DNA of 64,000 nucleotides from Celerinatantimonas yamalensis (GTDB taxonomy: Bacteria > Pseudomonadota > Gammaproteobacteria > Enterobacterales > Celerinatantimonadaceae): contig NZ_JBEQCT010000003.1 of assembly GCF_046054155.1 (NCBI RefSeq), positions 62,001 to 126,000 of the forward strand, given 5' to 3'. The notes below the pieces were generated by a model, which did not search any database, was not told the DNA's origin, and worked only from the letters and a program-made list of their open reading frames with translations. Of the stretch, positions 1-8,767 are shown piece after piece (position 1 is the first letter of the stretch; each line of letters opens with the position of its first letter). The translations under genes and the position numbers were made by a program.

Positions 1-104
1 GGCAACGGTATAGCTGTCAATATTATGACTTTTTTGCGTTGCATCTGACGTTTTAATGATAGCACGCAAAAGTTGTGCCTTTTGTTCAAGGAGAGATAAA
101 TAGC

Positions 105-1019
105 ATGGCGGGAATTCTTGATTCGGTAAACCAACGGACTCAGTTGGTCGGACAAAACCGGTTAGAGTTATTATTGTTTCGCTTAAATGGCTCCCAGCGT
201 TACGGTATTAATGTGTTTAAAGTCAAAGAAGTGTTGCAATGTCCGCCGTTAACGGTGTTGCCGAAGTTAAACTCGGTCGTTCGGGGCGTGGCACATATTC
301 GAGGGCAAACGATTTCAATTATTGATTTGAGCCGAGCAACTGGAGGTGCGGCTATTCAAGACTTGACTAAGGCTTTTGTTATTATTGCTGAATATAATCG
401 CTCTGTGCAGGGGTTCTTGGTCGGTTCGGTTGAACGAATCATCAATATGAACTGGGAGAATATTTTACCGCCACCTAAAGGGGCAGGTAAATTCAACTAT
501 TTGACTGCTGTCACTGAGGTTGAAAAAGAGTTGGTTTCCATTCTTGATGTAGAGAAAATCTTAGATGAAATTTCTCCATTTCCAACGGATGTAAGTGCCA
601 GTATTATTGATGCGGCGCCAGCATCTATCCATGATAAAAAAATCTTGGTTGCTGATGATTCCTCGGTAGCACGTAATCAGGTCAAGCGTGCTGTGACTTC
701 GTTGGGCATTGAAGTGGATCTTTGTAAAGATGGTAAGGAAGCGTTGAACTTACTTAAAGAGACGGTTAAAACCCGGCCCATTGAGGAGGTTTATTCATTG
801 GTTATCTCTGATATTGAGATGCCTGAGATGGATGGCTACACATTGACGGCTGCAATTCGTTCTGATCCTGCACTGCGGGGATTAAAAGTGATTTTGCATA
901 CATCCTTAAGTGGGGTCTTTAACCAAGCGATGGTTGATAAAGTGGGAGCAAATGCTTTTATTGCCAAGTTTAACCCTGATGAATTAGCTTCGGCTGTTCG
1001 TGAATCCATTGAAAATTAG
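105..1019 (+). CDS. cheV: Chemotaxis coupling protein CheV
   Basis: A 304-aa protein with an N-terminal CheW-like domain (about residues 15-165) that couples receptors to CheA, and a C-terminal receiver domain (about 180-300). The receiver has the acidic pair in VADDSS and the phosphorylatable Asp236 in ISDIEMP. I chose the ATG at 105 because AAGGAGAG lies just upstream; a GTG at 75 in the same frame has no such site and adds a non-conserved extension. It is followed after 18 bases by cheR, as in vibrios and shewanellae, where both precede flgB. It acts in the cytoplasm at receptor arrays and may help adaptation through phosphorylation. Confidence 0.95.
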   Translation: MAGILDSVNQRTQLVGQNRLELLLFRLNGSQRYGINVFKVKEVLQCPPLTVLPKLNSVVRGVAHIRGQTISIIDLSRATGGAAIQDLTKAFVIIAEYNRSVQGFLVGSVERIINMNWENILPPPKGAGKFNYLTAVTEVEKELVSILDVEKILDEISPFPTDVSASIIDAAPASIHDKKILVADDSSVARNQVKRAVTSLGIEVDLCKDGKEALNLLKETVKTRPIEEVYSLVISDIEMPEMDGYTLTAAIRSDPALRGLKVILHTSLSGVFNQAMVDKVGANAFIAKFNPDELASAVRESIEN

Positions 1020-1037
1020 AGAGTAGGTATTTAGCGA

Positions 1038-1859
1038 GTGAAAGAGCTTTCGGACGAATTGTATCTTCAATTTAGCAGCTTCTTAGAGCAGCAATGCGGT
1101 ATCGTCTTAGGAAATAACAAACAATATTTGGTCAAAAGTCGCCTCTCGCCATTGGTTTCGAAATTCCAATCTGGCAGTTTGAGTGAATTGATCAAGCAAG
1201 CCATGAGTTTGCGCGAGCGTAATATTCGCGCCGAGGTCGTGGATGCGATGACCACCAATGAAACGCTCTGGTTTCGTGATAGTTATCCGTTTCAGTTGCT
1301 TGGTGATCGTTTGTTGCCTGAGTTGGTCGAGGCGCGCCGGGGAATTAAGATCTGGTCTGCGGCTTGTTCTTCGGGCCAAGAGCCATATTCTATTTCGATG
1401 ATCGTGCAAGAGTTCCAACGTCGTCGTCCTGGTGCGCTCAGTAGTGTTCAGATTACGGGGACTGATATTTCACCATCGATGCTTGAACATTGTAAAAAAG
1501 GTGAGTATGACGCTCTCGCCTTAGCGCGGGGCTTATCACCTGAGCGCAAACGGCAATTTTTTGAGGATGTTGGACATGGGCGTTTTCGTATCAATGAGCA
1601 GGTGCGTCGCTGTGTGAATTTTCGACCACTTAATTTGTTGGATAGCTACGCATCATTAGGTAAATTTGACATTATATTTTGCCGAAATGTGCTGATCTAT
1701 TTTTCAGCAGAGCTGAAATCGAAAATTCTTAACCAGTTTGCAGGGGCGTTGAATCCGAAAGGCTACTTGCTTTTGGGGGCCTCTGAATCACTCACTGGAT
1801 TAACCGACCGATTTGAAATGGTACGTTGTAATCCAGGGATTATTTATCGACTGAAATAA
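1038..1859 (+). CDS. cheR: Chemotaxis protein methyltransferase CheR
   Basis: A 273-aa S-adenosylmethionine-dependent methyltransferase that methylates glutamates on chemoreceptors. The N-terminal helical CheR domain covers about residues 1-75 and the Rossmann-type catalytic domain the rest, with the cofactor loop SAACSSGQEPYS (near residue 107) and the IFCRNVLIYF motif typical of CheR. The start is a GTG at 1038, 18 bases after cheV, so the two are probably co-transcribed. The length is normal for the family. The partner demethylase cheB is not in the window. Confidence 0.95.
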   Translation: MKELSDELYLQFSSFLEQQCGIVLGNNKQYLVKSRLSPLVSKFQSGSLSELIKQAMSLRERNIRAEVVDAMTTNETLWFRDSYPFQLLGDRLLPELVEARRGIKIWSAACSSGQEPYSISMIVQEFQRRRPGALSSVQITGTDISPSMLEHCKKGEYDALALARGLSPERKRQFFEDVGHGRFRINEQVRRCVNFRPLNLLDSYASLGKFDIIFCRNVLIYFSAELKSKILNQFAGALNPKGYLLLGASESLTGLTDRFEMVRCNPGIIYRLK

Positions 1860-1983
1860 ATTCATTGTTGTTGGCGGATGTGGCAAGGCGGAAAGTTTTG
1901 CCGCTTTGCTGTCCCTTTTTTGCCGCTTCCTCTATACCCAATCATATTCAAGATGTTTTCCCCCTAACGTCAACTTTTTGTAA

Positions 1984-1999
1984 TGGCATGTTAGTTGCA
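1984..1999 (+). promoter_or_regulatory. Sigma-54 promoter of flgB
   Basis: The -24/-12 element reads TGGCATG, four bases, TTGCA, which fits the sigma-54 consensus TGGCACG-N4-TTGCW with exact spacing. Transcription would start near 2011, just before the flgB ribosome-binding site GGAGG at 2020. It would drive flgBCDE as a class of genes activated by FlrA or FlrC. This is a reading of the sequence; no transcript data were used. Confidence 0.85.
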
Positions 2000-2030
2000 T
2001 TTTCCTTCCCGACATCTCTGGAGGATATTT

Positions 2031-2426
2031 ATGGGTATATCATTTGACAAAGCGTTTGGGGTTCACCAGTACACACTGGGGGTGAGAGAGCGTCGCGCTG
2101 AAGTTTTAGCCAGTAATATTGCCAATGCTGATACGCCAAATTACAAGGCTCGAGACATTAATTTTAAAAAAGCTTTGGAAAATGCGATGAGTGGGCACGA
2201 TTTTCGCTTGTCTAGAACAAACGAACGGCATATTGCCGGTGTCGGGAGTCTAGATCCAACACTTGAGTATCGGATCCCTGACCAACCAGACACAGGTGAT
2301 GGCAATACGGTTGACATGCAGACGGAAAAAGCGATGTATATGGAAAACGGTATACGTTATGAGGCCAGCTTAAATTTCTTAAACAGTAAAATAAGCAGTC
2401 TTAAGAAAGTAATTACAGGACAATAA
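2031..2426 (+). CDS. flgB: Flagellar proximal rod protein FlgB
   Basis: A 131-aa rod subunit exported by the flagellar type III apparatus and assembled between the MS-ring/FliE and the distal rod. The N-terminal rod motif NIANADTPNYKARDINF (near residue 28) is clear. I chose the ATG at 2031 because GGAGG ends seven bases upstream and a sigma-54 promoter lies at 1984-1999; an upstream in-frame start at 1995 would sit inside that promoter. First gene of flgBCDE, two bases before flgC. Confidence 0.96.
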   Translation: MGISFDKAFGVHQYTLGVRERRAEVLASNIANADTPNYKARDINFKKALENAMSGHDFRLSRTNERHIAGVGSLDPTLEYRIPDQPDTGDGNTVDMQTEKAMYMENGIRYEASLNFLNSKISSLKKVITGQ

Positions 2427-2428
2427 TC

Positions 2429-2851
2429 ATGGGTTTATTTAATGTATTTGACGTTTCCGCTTCTGGCTTAAAAGCACAGTCAATCCGCCTGAATACGACC
2501 GCGAGTAACTTGGCAAATGCCGATAGTGTCAGTTCAAATTTTAATGATACTTATCGGGCACGTAAGCCAGTTTTTGCCGCAGCATTAGATCAGGCAATGG
2601 GCAGTCAAAACCCGTCTGCTGTGAAAGTAGAAGTCCGAGGGATTGTGGAAAGTAATGCGCCATTACGGCGAGAATACGCACCCAACAATCCAATGGCTGA
2701 TAAAGATGGGTATGTTTACAAGCCGAATGTGAATGTGATGGAAGAGATGGCAGATATGATCAGTGCTTCTCGTTCTTATCAAACGAATGTTCAGGTTGCT
2801 GATGCCGCCAAACAAATGCTGAATTCGACATTAAATTTGGGTAAAGGCTAG
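2429..2851 (+). CDS. flgC: Flagellar proximal rod protein FlgC
   Basis: A 140-aa rod subunit. It has the N-terminal rod/hook motif with NTTASNLANADS (near residue 23) and the C-terminal flg_bbr helix around SASRSYQTNVQVADAAKQM. It begins two bases after flgB and is followed by flgD, a standard operon. Length is usual for FlgC. Confidence 0.96.
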   Translation: MGLFNVFDVSASGLKAQSIRLNTTASNLANADSVSSNFNDTYRARKPVFAAALDQAMGSQNPSAVKVEVRGIVESNAPLRREYAPNNPMADKDGYVYKPNVNVMEEMADMISASRSYQTNVQVADAAKQMLNSTLNLGKG

Positions 2852-2866
2852 TCGGAGATTGGGTAA

Positions 2867-3586
2867 ATGGCACAAATAAAAGGGCTAGATAGCAATGTCT
2901 ATTGGCCGGATAAATCAAAACAGCAACAGGCAAAAAAGCTTGATAAGCCTGAACAATCGGCTGTGTCGGCTCCGGCTGATAATAAAAAGCTGGATCAGAA
3001 GGATTTCTTTTCACTTCTAACGCAGCAATTGGCCTATCAGGATCCGTCTAAGCCCGTTGATAACGCCCATATGATCTCACAGATGTCTTCATTTCAGACA
3101 TCGGATGGGATCGCCAAACTCACTGAAGAGTTTAAGGGCCTAAATAATATCATGAACTCATCTAAGGCATTGCAAGCGTCAACGCTGGTGGGCCGCTCTG
3201 TATTAGTTCCCCTCAATCATGGCATGAATGAAGGCAAGGGTTTTTCCGGTGTCGCCATGGCGGGTAAAGGAGCTAGTGATGTGAAAGTGCATATCGAAAA
3301 TTCCGCGGGTGAATTGGTGAAGAGCATCGATTTAGGGAATGGTGATGGCAATATGCAATTCACCTGGGATGGGACAGATAAAACTGGGGTAAAAGCGCCA
3401 GCAGGTAAATACAAAGTTGAAATTGTAGGTAAGCAAGGTGCAAAAAATGTTGAGTTATCTGCCGCGACTTTTGGTCATGTCAGCAGCGTTAGCTTATCGC
3501 ATAAAGGTGCAAAAGAGATCAAATTAAATCTAGCTGGATTAGGTGGATTTGATATGAAAGACGTGCTCGAAGTCGGTGAAGGCTAG
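2867..3586 (+). CDS. flgD: Hook assembly scaffold (hook cap) FlgD
   Basis: A 239-aa hook-capping protein needed to polymerise FlgE. The N-terminal conserved stretch KKLDQKDFFSLLTQQLAYQDP (residues about 42-62) is diagnostic, and the C-terminal half carries the FlgD Ig-like/tudor region with WDGTDKTGVKAPAGKY. The start has GGAGATT upstream. It lies between flgC and flgE in the sigma-54 operon. Confidence 0.95.
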   Translation: MAQIKGLDSNVYWPDKSKQQQAKKLDKPEQSAVSAPADNKKLDQKDFFSLLTQQLAYQDPSKPVDNAHMISQMSSFQTSDGIAKLTEEFKGLNNIMNSSKALQASTLVGRSVLVPLNHGMNEGKGFSGVAMAGKGASDVKVHIENSAGELVKSIDLGNGDGNMQFTWDGTDKTGVKAPAGKYKVEIVGKQGAKNVELSAATFGHVSSVSLSHKGAKEIKLNLAGLGGFDMKDVLEVGEG

Positions 3587-3615
3587 TACGTTTAAGTGAT
3601 ATAGGAGATTGAGAG

Positions 3616-4884
3616 ATGTCATTTGGTATCGCCCTAAGCGGGATTAACGCTTCACAAAAGGATTTGGATACAACGTCCAACAACATTGCTAACGTCGATA
3701 CAACGGGGTTTAAAAAATCTCGTGCCGAGTTTGCGGATGTGTATGCCAATTCACTGTTTTCTAACGCCAAAACATCTACTGGTAATGGTGCTAAGACAAC
3801 ACAAGTTGCCCAGCAATTCCAGCAGGGTTCACTTAAATTTACTCAAAACTCACTTGATTTAGCTGTGACCGGGGAGGGCTTTTTTGTCACCTCTGAAAGT
3901 AAAACGGGGTTAAATCATCAATATACTCGAGCGGGGGCGTTTAAGCTCGACGCCAATAACTATATTGTGAATTCTCAAGGTGATTATCTGCAAGGGTATC
4001 AAGTGAATTCAGATGGGACACCTTCCGCTGTGAGTATGGCTTCTACATCACCTGTTCAGCTTAACAGTGAAGTTGGTTCACCGACGATGTCCTCTAATGT
4101 TGATATGTCATTCAATTTACCTAACTCAGCGCCTAGTAAAGATCCAGCGTTGTTTAACCCCAATGATAGTTCGACCTACACGTCCTCAACATCTGCTACT
4201 GTGTATGACTCTCTAGGTGGGTCTCATGTGGCACAATCTTACTTTTTGAAAGTACAAGGGCAACCCAATACCTGGCAACAACGGATCTATGTGGATGGCA
4301 AAGAGCTTGGTACCCCACAAACGTTGAAATTTGATAATACTGGGTCATTGGTGACACCCGCAGCACCGGCTGAGTTTACTTCGCCGCAGCTAAGCACACT
4401 TGGTGGCGTATGGGATCCAACCAATGGTTCGGTGGATCCGACTCAAACCTTGACCTTTAAAATTGGTGGATCAACCCAGTTCTCTTCTCCGTTTGAAGTC
4501 AACGCACTCAAACAAGATGGTTCGACAGTCGGTAAACTGACCGGAATCGATATTGGTGCCGACGGTTTGGTGAAAGCATCTTATAGTAATGGGGTGACGC
4601 GGTTTGTTTCCAAAGTGGCATTAGCGAAGTTCAATAATGCGCAAGGCTTGAGTCAAATCGGTGATACTTCATGGCAGCAAACTCAAGCATCAGGGGAAGC
4701 TATTGCAGGGGAACCCAATAAAGGAACCTTTGGTAAAATCAATTCGTCAGCGTTGGAGCAGTCGAACGTTAACTTGACCAATCAGCTGGTCAATCTGATT
4801 TCGGCACAGCGTAACTTCCAAGCTAACTCACGGGCATTAGAAGTCGATAGTTCCTTGCAGCAAACCATTATCCAAATTCGTTAA
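3616..4884 (+). CDS. flgE: Flagellar hook protein FlgE
   Basis: A 422-aa hook subunit. The N-terminal rod/hook motif (TTSNNIANVDTTGFKKSRAEF, near residue 20, given here in part) and the C-terminal flg_bbr helix (NLISAQRNFQANSRAL, residues about 392-407) are intact, with the FlgE D1/D2 domains between. The length is near that of vibrio and enterobacterial FlgE. AGGAGATT precedes the ATG. A strong intrinsic terminator directly follows, so flgE ends the flgBCDE transcript. Confidence 0.96.
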   Translation: MSFGIALSGINASQKDLDTTSNNIANVDTTGFKKSRAEFADVYANSLFSNAKTSTGNGAKTTQVAQQFQQGSLKFTQNSLDLAVTGEGFFVTSESKTGLNHQYTRAGAFKLDANNYIVNSQGDYLQGYQVNSDGTPSAVSMASTSPVQLNSEVGSPTMSSNVDMSFNLPNSAPSKDPALFNPNDSSTYTSSTSATVYDSLGGSHVAQSYFLKVQGQPNTWQQRIYVDGKELGTPQTLKFDNTGSLVTPAAPAEFTSPQLSTLGGVWDPTNGSVDPTQTLTFKIGGSTQFSSPFEVNALKQDGSTVGKLTGIDIGADGLVKASYSNGVTRFVSKVALAKFNNAQGLSQIGDTSWQQTQASGEAIAGEPNKGTFGKINSSALEQSNVNLTNQLVNLISAQRNFQANSRALEVDSSLQQTIIQIR

Positions 4885-4896
4885 TATCCTCCTCTT

Positions 4897-4923
4897 AAAA
4901 AGCCTGCATTAGCAGGCTTTTTT
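4897..4923 (+). terminator. Intrinsic terminator after flgE
   Basis: The hairpin AAAAAGCCTGC, loop ATTA, GCAGGCTTTTTT lies 12 bases after the flgE stop and ends in a T run. It is symmetrical enough to work on both strands. It separates flgBCDE from the flgF transcription unit, which has its own promoter 27 bases later. Confidence 0.92.
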
Positions 4924-4949
4924 GATCATAAACTATTTTTCTCAGGTTA

Positions 4950-4965
4950 TGGCATCCCTTTTGCA
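4950..4965 (+). promoter_or_regulatory. Sigma-54 promoter of flgF
   Basis: TGGCATC, four bases, TTGCA: a correct sigma-54 -24/-12 element about 42 bases before the flgF start and just after the flgE terminator. It would drive flgFG-flgI-flgJ and perhaps flgKL. Confidence 0.85.
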
Positions 4966-5006
4966 AACAGTCTTATCGAGTCGGCCATTTGACGTAGGAT
5001 AAGGCA

Positions 5007-5756
5007 ATGGATAAATTTCTTTACATCTCGATGACTGGGGCCGCCCAGGGTATGGATGCATTGGCTGTACGCGCCAATAACCTTGCCAATGCGAATACCA
5101 CAGGATTTAAAAGCGATTTTGAACAAGCGCGGGCTATGCAAGCTTACGGCGAAGGATTTCCCAGCCGAGTGTTTGCTATGCGTGAAAATCCAGGGCAAAA
5201 CTTTGACCCAGGACCACTTAAAACGACTGGACGTGATTTAGATATTGCAGTGGCTAATCAAGGCTGGATTTCTATTCAAGACAATCAAGGCAAAGAAGCG
5301 TTGACGCGTGACGGAAATCTGACAGTTTCAGCGACAGGGGTGTTACAAACAATGACAGGACACCCTGTCTTGGGCAATAACAATCAGCCGATTATCTTGC
5401 CGTTACCCGTGTCAAAAATCAATATCAATCGAGATGGTACTATCGAGGTTCGCCCACAAGGTGCCCCGCCTGATGGGCTTGAAGAGATCAACCGAATTAA
5501 ACTTGCTAATCCGGCAACCAAATCGCTACGTAAAGGGACCGACGGGTTATTTCGTCTGGCTGGTAATCAGCCGATTCAAGCTGATGCGAATGTTCGGGTG
5601 ATTAAAGACGCGTTGGAAGGAAGTAATGTCAATCCGATTGAGGAGATGACACAGTTAATAAACATACAACACAACTATGACATGCAGGTCAAAATGATGC
5701 GAACCGCTGAAGATGATGATCGCTCAGTGACCCGCCTGCTGAATTTACATGGCTAA
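5007..5756 (+). CDS. flgF: Flagellar proximal rod protein FlgF
   Basis: A 249-aa rod protein. The N-terminus has AVRANNLANANTTGFKSDFEQ (one residue change from the usual motif) and the C-terminus the flg_bbr helix with EMTQLINIQHNYDMQVKMM. The internal hook-basal-body domain is clear from GRDLDIAVANQGWISIQ. First gene after a sigma-54 promoter; 18 bases separate it from flgG. Confidence 0.95.
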   Translation: MDKFLYISMTGAAQGMDALAVRANNLANANTTGFKSDFEQARAMQAYGEGFPSRVFAMRENPGQNFDPGPLKTTGRDLDIAVANQGWISIQDNQGKEALTRDGNLTVSATGVLQTMTGHPVLGNNNQPIILPLPVSKININRDGTIEVRPQGAPPDGLEEINRIKLANPATKSLRKGTDGLFRLAGNQPIQADANVRVIKDALEGSNVNPIEEMTQLINIQHNYDMQVKMMRTAEDDDRSVTRLLNLHG

Positions 5757-5774
5757 TGAGGGAGATGACATACA

Positions 5775-6563
5775 ATGAACCCAGCATTATGGATTAGTAA
5801 AACCGGGCTCGATGCGCAACAAACAAACGTTTCGGTGATCTCTAACAACTTAGCTAACGCCAGTACGGTTGGTTTTAAAAAAGGGCGAGGTGTGTTTGAA
5901 GATTTACTCTATCAAACGGTGAATCAGCCTGGTGGACGGTCATCACAAAATACCCTCACACCCACCGGTTTGATGCTGGGCGCTGGGGCAAAAGTGGTCG
6001 CTACGCAAAAAGACTTCTCACAAGGGAATGTAAAAACGACCAATAATTCCTTTGATATGATGATTAACGGTAAAGGTTTCTTTGAAGTTCAAATGCCAGA
6101 TGGGACCACTGCCTACACGCGAAATGGTCAGTTTTCCTTAAACCAAAACGGGGTGTTAGTCACACCTGGTGCTGGTTACCCGATTCAACCACAAATCCAA
6201 ATTCCAGCTAATGCACAAAGTATGACGGTTTCTGAAGATGGGCAGGTCAGTGTGGTGTTACCCGGTCAGCAACAACCGCAAGTGGTTGGGCAGATTACCT
6301 TAGCTGATTTTGTCAATCCATCAGGTTTAGAACCTAAAGGGCAAAATCTCTATGCGGCCACTGCCGCAAGTGGCAATGCACAAGAAGGGGTCGCTACCCA
6401 AGATGGGTTGGGTTCGATTCAGCAAGGCGCACTGGAAACCTCAAATGTGAACGTTACCTCTGAGTTAGTGGACTTGATTGAAGCGCAGCGGGTTTATGAG
6501 ATGAACTCGAAAGTAATTTCTAGTGTCGATCAGATGCTCAACTATGCGACGCAGCAGCTTTAG
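5775..6563 (+). CDS. flgG: Flagellar distal rod protein FlgG
   Basis: A 262-aa distal rod subunit, the usual length. The motif SNNLANASTVGFKKGR (near residue 26) and the C-terminal SELVDLIEAQRVYEMNSKVI helix are characteristic. GGGAGATGA precedes the ATG. In most gammaproteobacteria flgH follows; here the next gene is flgI, starting 23 bases after the flgG stop. Confidence 0.97.
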   Translation: MNPALWISKTGLDAQQTNVSVISNNLANASTVGFKKGRGVFEDLLYQTVNQPGGRSSQNTLTPTGLMLGAGAKVVATQKDFSQGNVKTTNNSFDMMINGKGFFEVQMPDGTTAYTRNGQFSLNQNGVLVTPGAGYPIQPQIQIPANAQSMTVSEDGQVSVVLPGQQQPQVVGQITLADFVNPSGLEPKGQNLYAATAASGNAQEGVATQDGLGSIQQGALETSNVNVTSELVDLIEAQRVYEMNSKVISSVDQMLNYATQQL

Positions 6564-6586
6564 TGTGCGTTGAGGATAATAAAGTC

Positions 6587-7696
6587 ATGGCTATGATCAA
6601 CAAACTATTCCAGTTGTTAGCTGCATCGTGCTTTTTAGTTGGGATGGGCTGTGCCCAAGCGACTCGAATTAAAGATGTCGCAGACATTGCGGGCGTGCGT
6701 AATAACCAATTAATTGGTTATGGCTTGGTGGTGGGGTTGCCTGGAACAGGAGAGTCCGGTAACTCGTTCGCCGATCAATCTTTTTCGACGATGATGCGCA
6801 ATTTTGGGATTAAGATCCCTTCCAATACGACTTTGAAGATTAAAAATACGGCGGCAGTTATCGTGCAAGCCACGTTGCCGCCATTTGCTAAACCTGGACA
6901 ATCAATTGATGTGACCGTTTCTGCAATTGGCCAAGCGAAAAGTCTACGAGGCGGAAGTTTAGTACAGACCTTTTTGAAAGGGGCGAATGGTAAAGTGTAT
7001 GCACTTGCTCAAGGAAGCCTCATTGTGGGTGGTTTTGGGGCACAAGGTGCCGATGGCTCAAAAATCATCGCCAACACGCCAACGGTAGGGCGTATCCCCA
7101 ATGGGGCGATTGTTGAACAATCCATCAAGTCGCCTTTTGATCAAGGTGACTTCATTACCTTTAACTTAAAACAACCTGATTTTACCTCGGCCAAGCGATT
7201 AGCTGATGCGATTAATAAAATGGTCGGGCCGCACACGGCTGAACCTATCGATGCAACGTCAGTTAAAGTCTATGCTCCGCGTGATCCAGCGCAGCGCGTT
7301 GATTACCTTTCGACCTTAGAAAATATTGAATTTAAACCAGCGAGTGAGTCAGCCAAAATTATTGTGAATTCACGCACGGGTACGATAGTTATCGGTAAAG
7401 ATGTGAAATTGCTTCCAGCTGCCATCACCTCCGGCGGGTTAACCGTTAAAATTACTGAAAATCCACAAGTTTCTCAGCCTAATGCGCTTGCTGGCGGTAA
7501 CACTCAGGTAACGCAAAATTCTAATATTCAGGTGAATAAAGGTGACGGACGGATGTTTAAGTTCCAGTCAGGCGCTTCATTGGATGATTTGGTACAGGCG
7601 GTGAATCGGGTAGGGGTTGCGCCAGGGGATCTTGTTTCAATTCTTGAAGCGCTCAAGCAAGCCGGTGCCATTCAAGGCGATCTCATTATTATTTAA
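6587..7696 (+). CDS. flgI: Flagellar P-ring protein FlgI
   Basis: A 369-aa periplasmic P-ring protein forming the bushing for the rod in the peptidoglycan layer. It has an N-terminal Sec signal (KLFQLLAASCFLVGMG, probable cut after AQA near residue 23) followed by the FlgI signature RIKDVADIAGVRNNQLIGYG. I chose the ATG at 6587, preceded by GAGG; a GTG at 6563 overlaps the flgG stop and would add an unneeded tail before the signal. Its usual L-ring partner FlgH is not encoded beside it. Confidence 0.96.
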   Translation: MAMINKLFQLLAASCFLVGMGCAQATRIKDVADIAGVRNNQLIGYGLVVGLPGTGESGNSFADQSFSTMMRNFGIKIPSNTTLKIKNTAAVIVQATLPPFAKPGQSIDVTVSAIGQAKSLRGGSLVQTFLKGANGKVYALAQGSLIVGGFGAQGADGSKIIANTPTVGRIPNGAIVEQSIKSPFDQGDFITFNLKQPDFTSAKRLADAINKMVGPHTAEPIDATSVKVYAPRDPAQRVDYLSTLENIEFKPASESAKIIVNSRTGTIVIGKDVKLLPAAITSGGLTVKITENPQVSQPNALAGGNTQVTQNSNIQVNKGDGRMFKFQSGASLDDLVQAVNRVGVAPGDLVSILEALKQAGAIQGDLIII

Positions 7697-7708
7697 GGGA
7701 ATTTTCAG

Positions 7709-8749
7709 ATGGAATTACAAAATCCACTGTTGATGCAAAATGCGATCAGCCAACAGCAAAGCTATAATGATCTCAATCAGCTTGATACTTTGCGCCGCGA
7801 AGCGAAAACCCATCCACATAAAGCATTGGAAGCGGTTGCTCATCAGTTTGAAGCGCTGTTTATGCAACGATTGTTAGAAGAGATGCGTAAATCTAATAGT
7901 CAATTTTCCAGCTCAGACTCCATCAATAACAATCGCTATGTGAAAAACTATCAGCAGATGTATGACAAGCAACTATCGCTGGATTTATCACAAAATGGCT
8001 CGTTAGGTTTGGCACAATTAATCGTTCAACAATTAGATCCCGATAGTGCGCATATTGTACCGGCCAATCAGCTGCGAGCCGCCGGTTCAATAGAAGACAA
8101 AATAAAAATGGGCCACATGGTTCAGTTAAATAAATTGGCAGATAAGTCAGTACCCGCAGAAGTTGGCAAGAAAGTTGCTCATAAACCTATAATGTCGATG
8201 CAAGCACGGCGGTTCTATGGTGAGAATCCCGTTCAACAACCCGCAACGAAAGTGCAAGCGGCAACCGAACGGCAGCAGTTTGCCTCTGAACATGAGTTTG
8301 TGCAATCAGTATTGCCTTTGGCGCGCCAGATTGCAGGGCCTGCAGGGATTTCGCCGTTAGCTGTGGTGGCTCAAGCCGCATTAGAAACAGGCTGGGGCAA
8401 ACGCGTAATGACTAGTGAAAAAGGCTCAAGTAGTCATAATTTATTTGGTATTAAGGCGGGTAAAAGTTGGCAAGGTTCCAAAGTTCGGGTCAACACGTTG
8501 GAATTTCAACATGGTGTCGCCGAGCCCAAACGGGCAAACTTTAGAGCCTATTCGTCCTTTGCCGACAGTGTTAAAGATTATGTGTCGCTGCTACAAAAGC
8601 CACGTTATCAACAAGCGTTGGCGCATGGGGATAATCCTGCACAGTTTGCAGAGCAATTGCAGCAAGCAGGTTATGCAACTGACCCAAATTATGCAGTGAA
8701 AATGAAAAAGATACTCGATAGCGAGGTGCTAGCGCAGTATCAACCGTGA
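7709..8749 (+). CDS. flgJ: FlgJ: rod cap and peptidoglycan hydrolase
   Basis: A 346-aa two-domain protein. The N-terminal rod-capping domain (about residues 30-105) has ALEAVAHQFEALFMQRLLEEM. The C-terminal glucosaminidase domain (about 195-340) has SPLAVVAQAALETGWGKRVM with the catalytic Glu in ALETGWG, and opens a hole in the wall for the rod. Both domains are intact, as in vibrios and enterobacteria. Begins 12 bases after flgI. Confidence 0.95.
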   Translation: MELQNPLLMQNAISQQQSYNDLNQLDTLRREAKTHPHKALEAVAHQFEALFMQRLLEEMRKSNSQFSSSDSINNNRYVKNYQQMYDKQLSLDLSQNGSLGLAQLIVQQLDPDSAHIVPANQLRAAGSIEDKIKMGHMVQLNKLADKSVPAEVGKKVAHKPIMSMQARRFYGENPVQQPATKVQAATERQQFASEHEFVQSVLPLARQIAGPAGISPLAVVAQAALETGWGKRVMTSEKGSSSHNLFGIKAGKSWQGSKVRVNTLEFQHGVAEPKRANFRAYSSFADSVKDYVSLLQKPRYQQALAHGDNPAQFAEQLQQAGYATDPNYAVKMKKILDSEVLAQYQP

Positions 8750-8767
8750 TAATGGAGATAGAATTGT

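Noticed and set aside
1865..2047. 60-codon frame between cheR and flgB
   Set aside because: No ribosome-binding site; it runs through the sigma-54 promoter and the true flgB start and has no family-like sequence.
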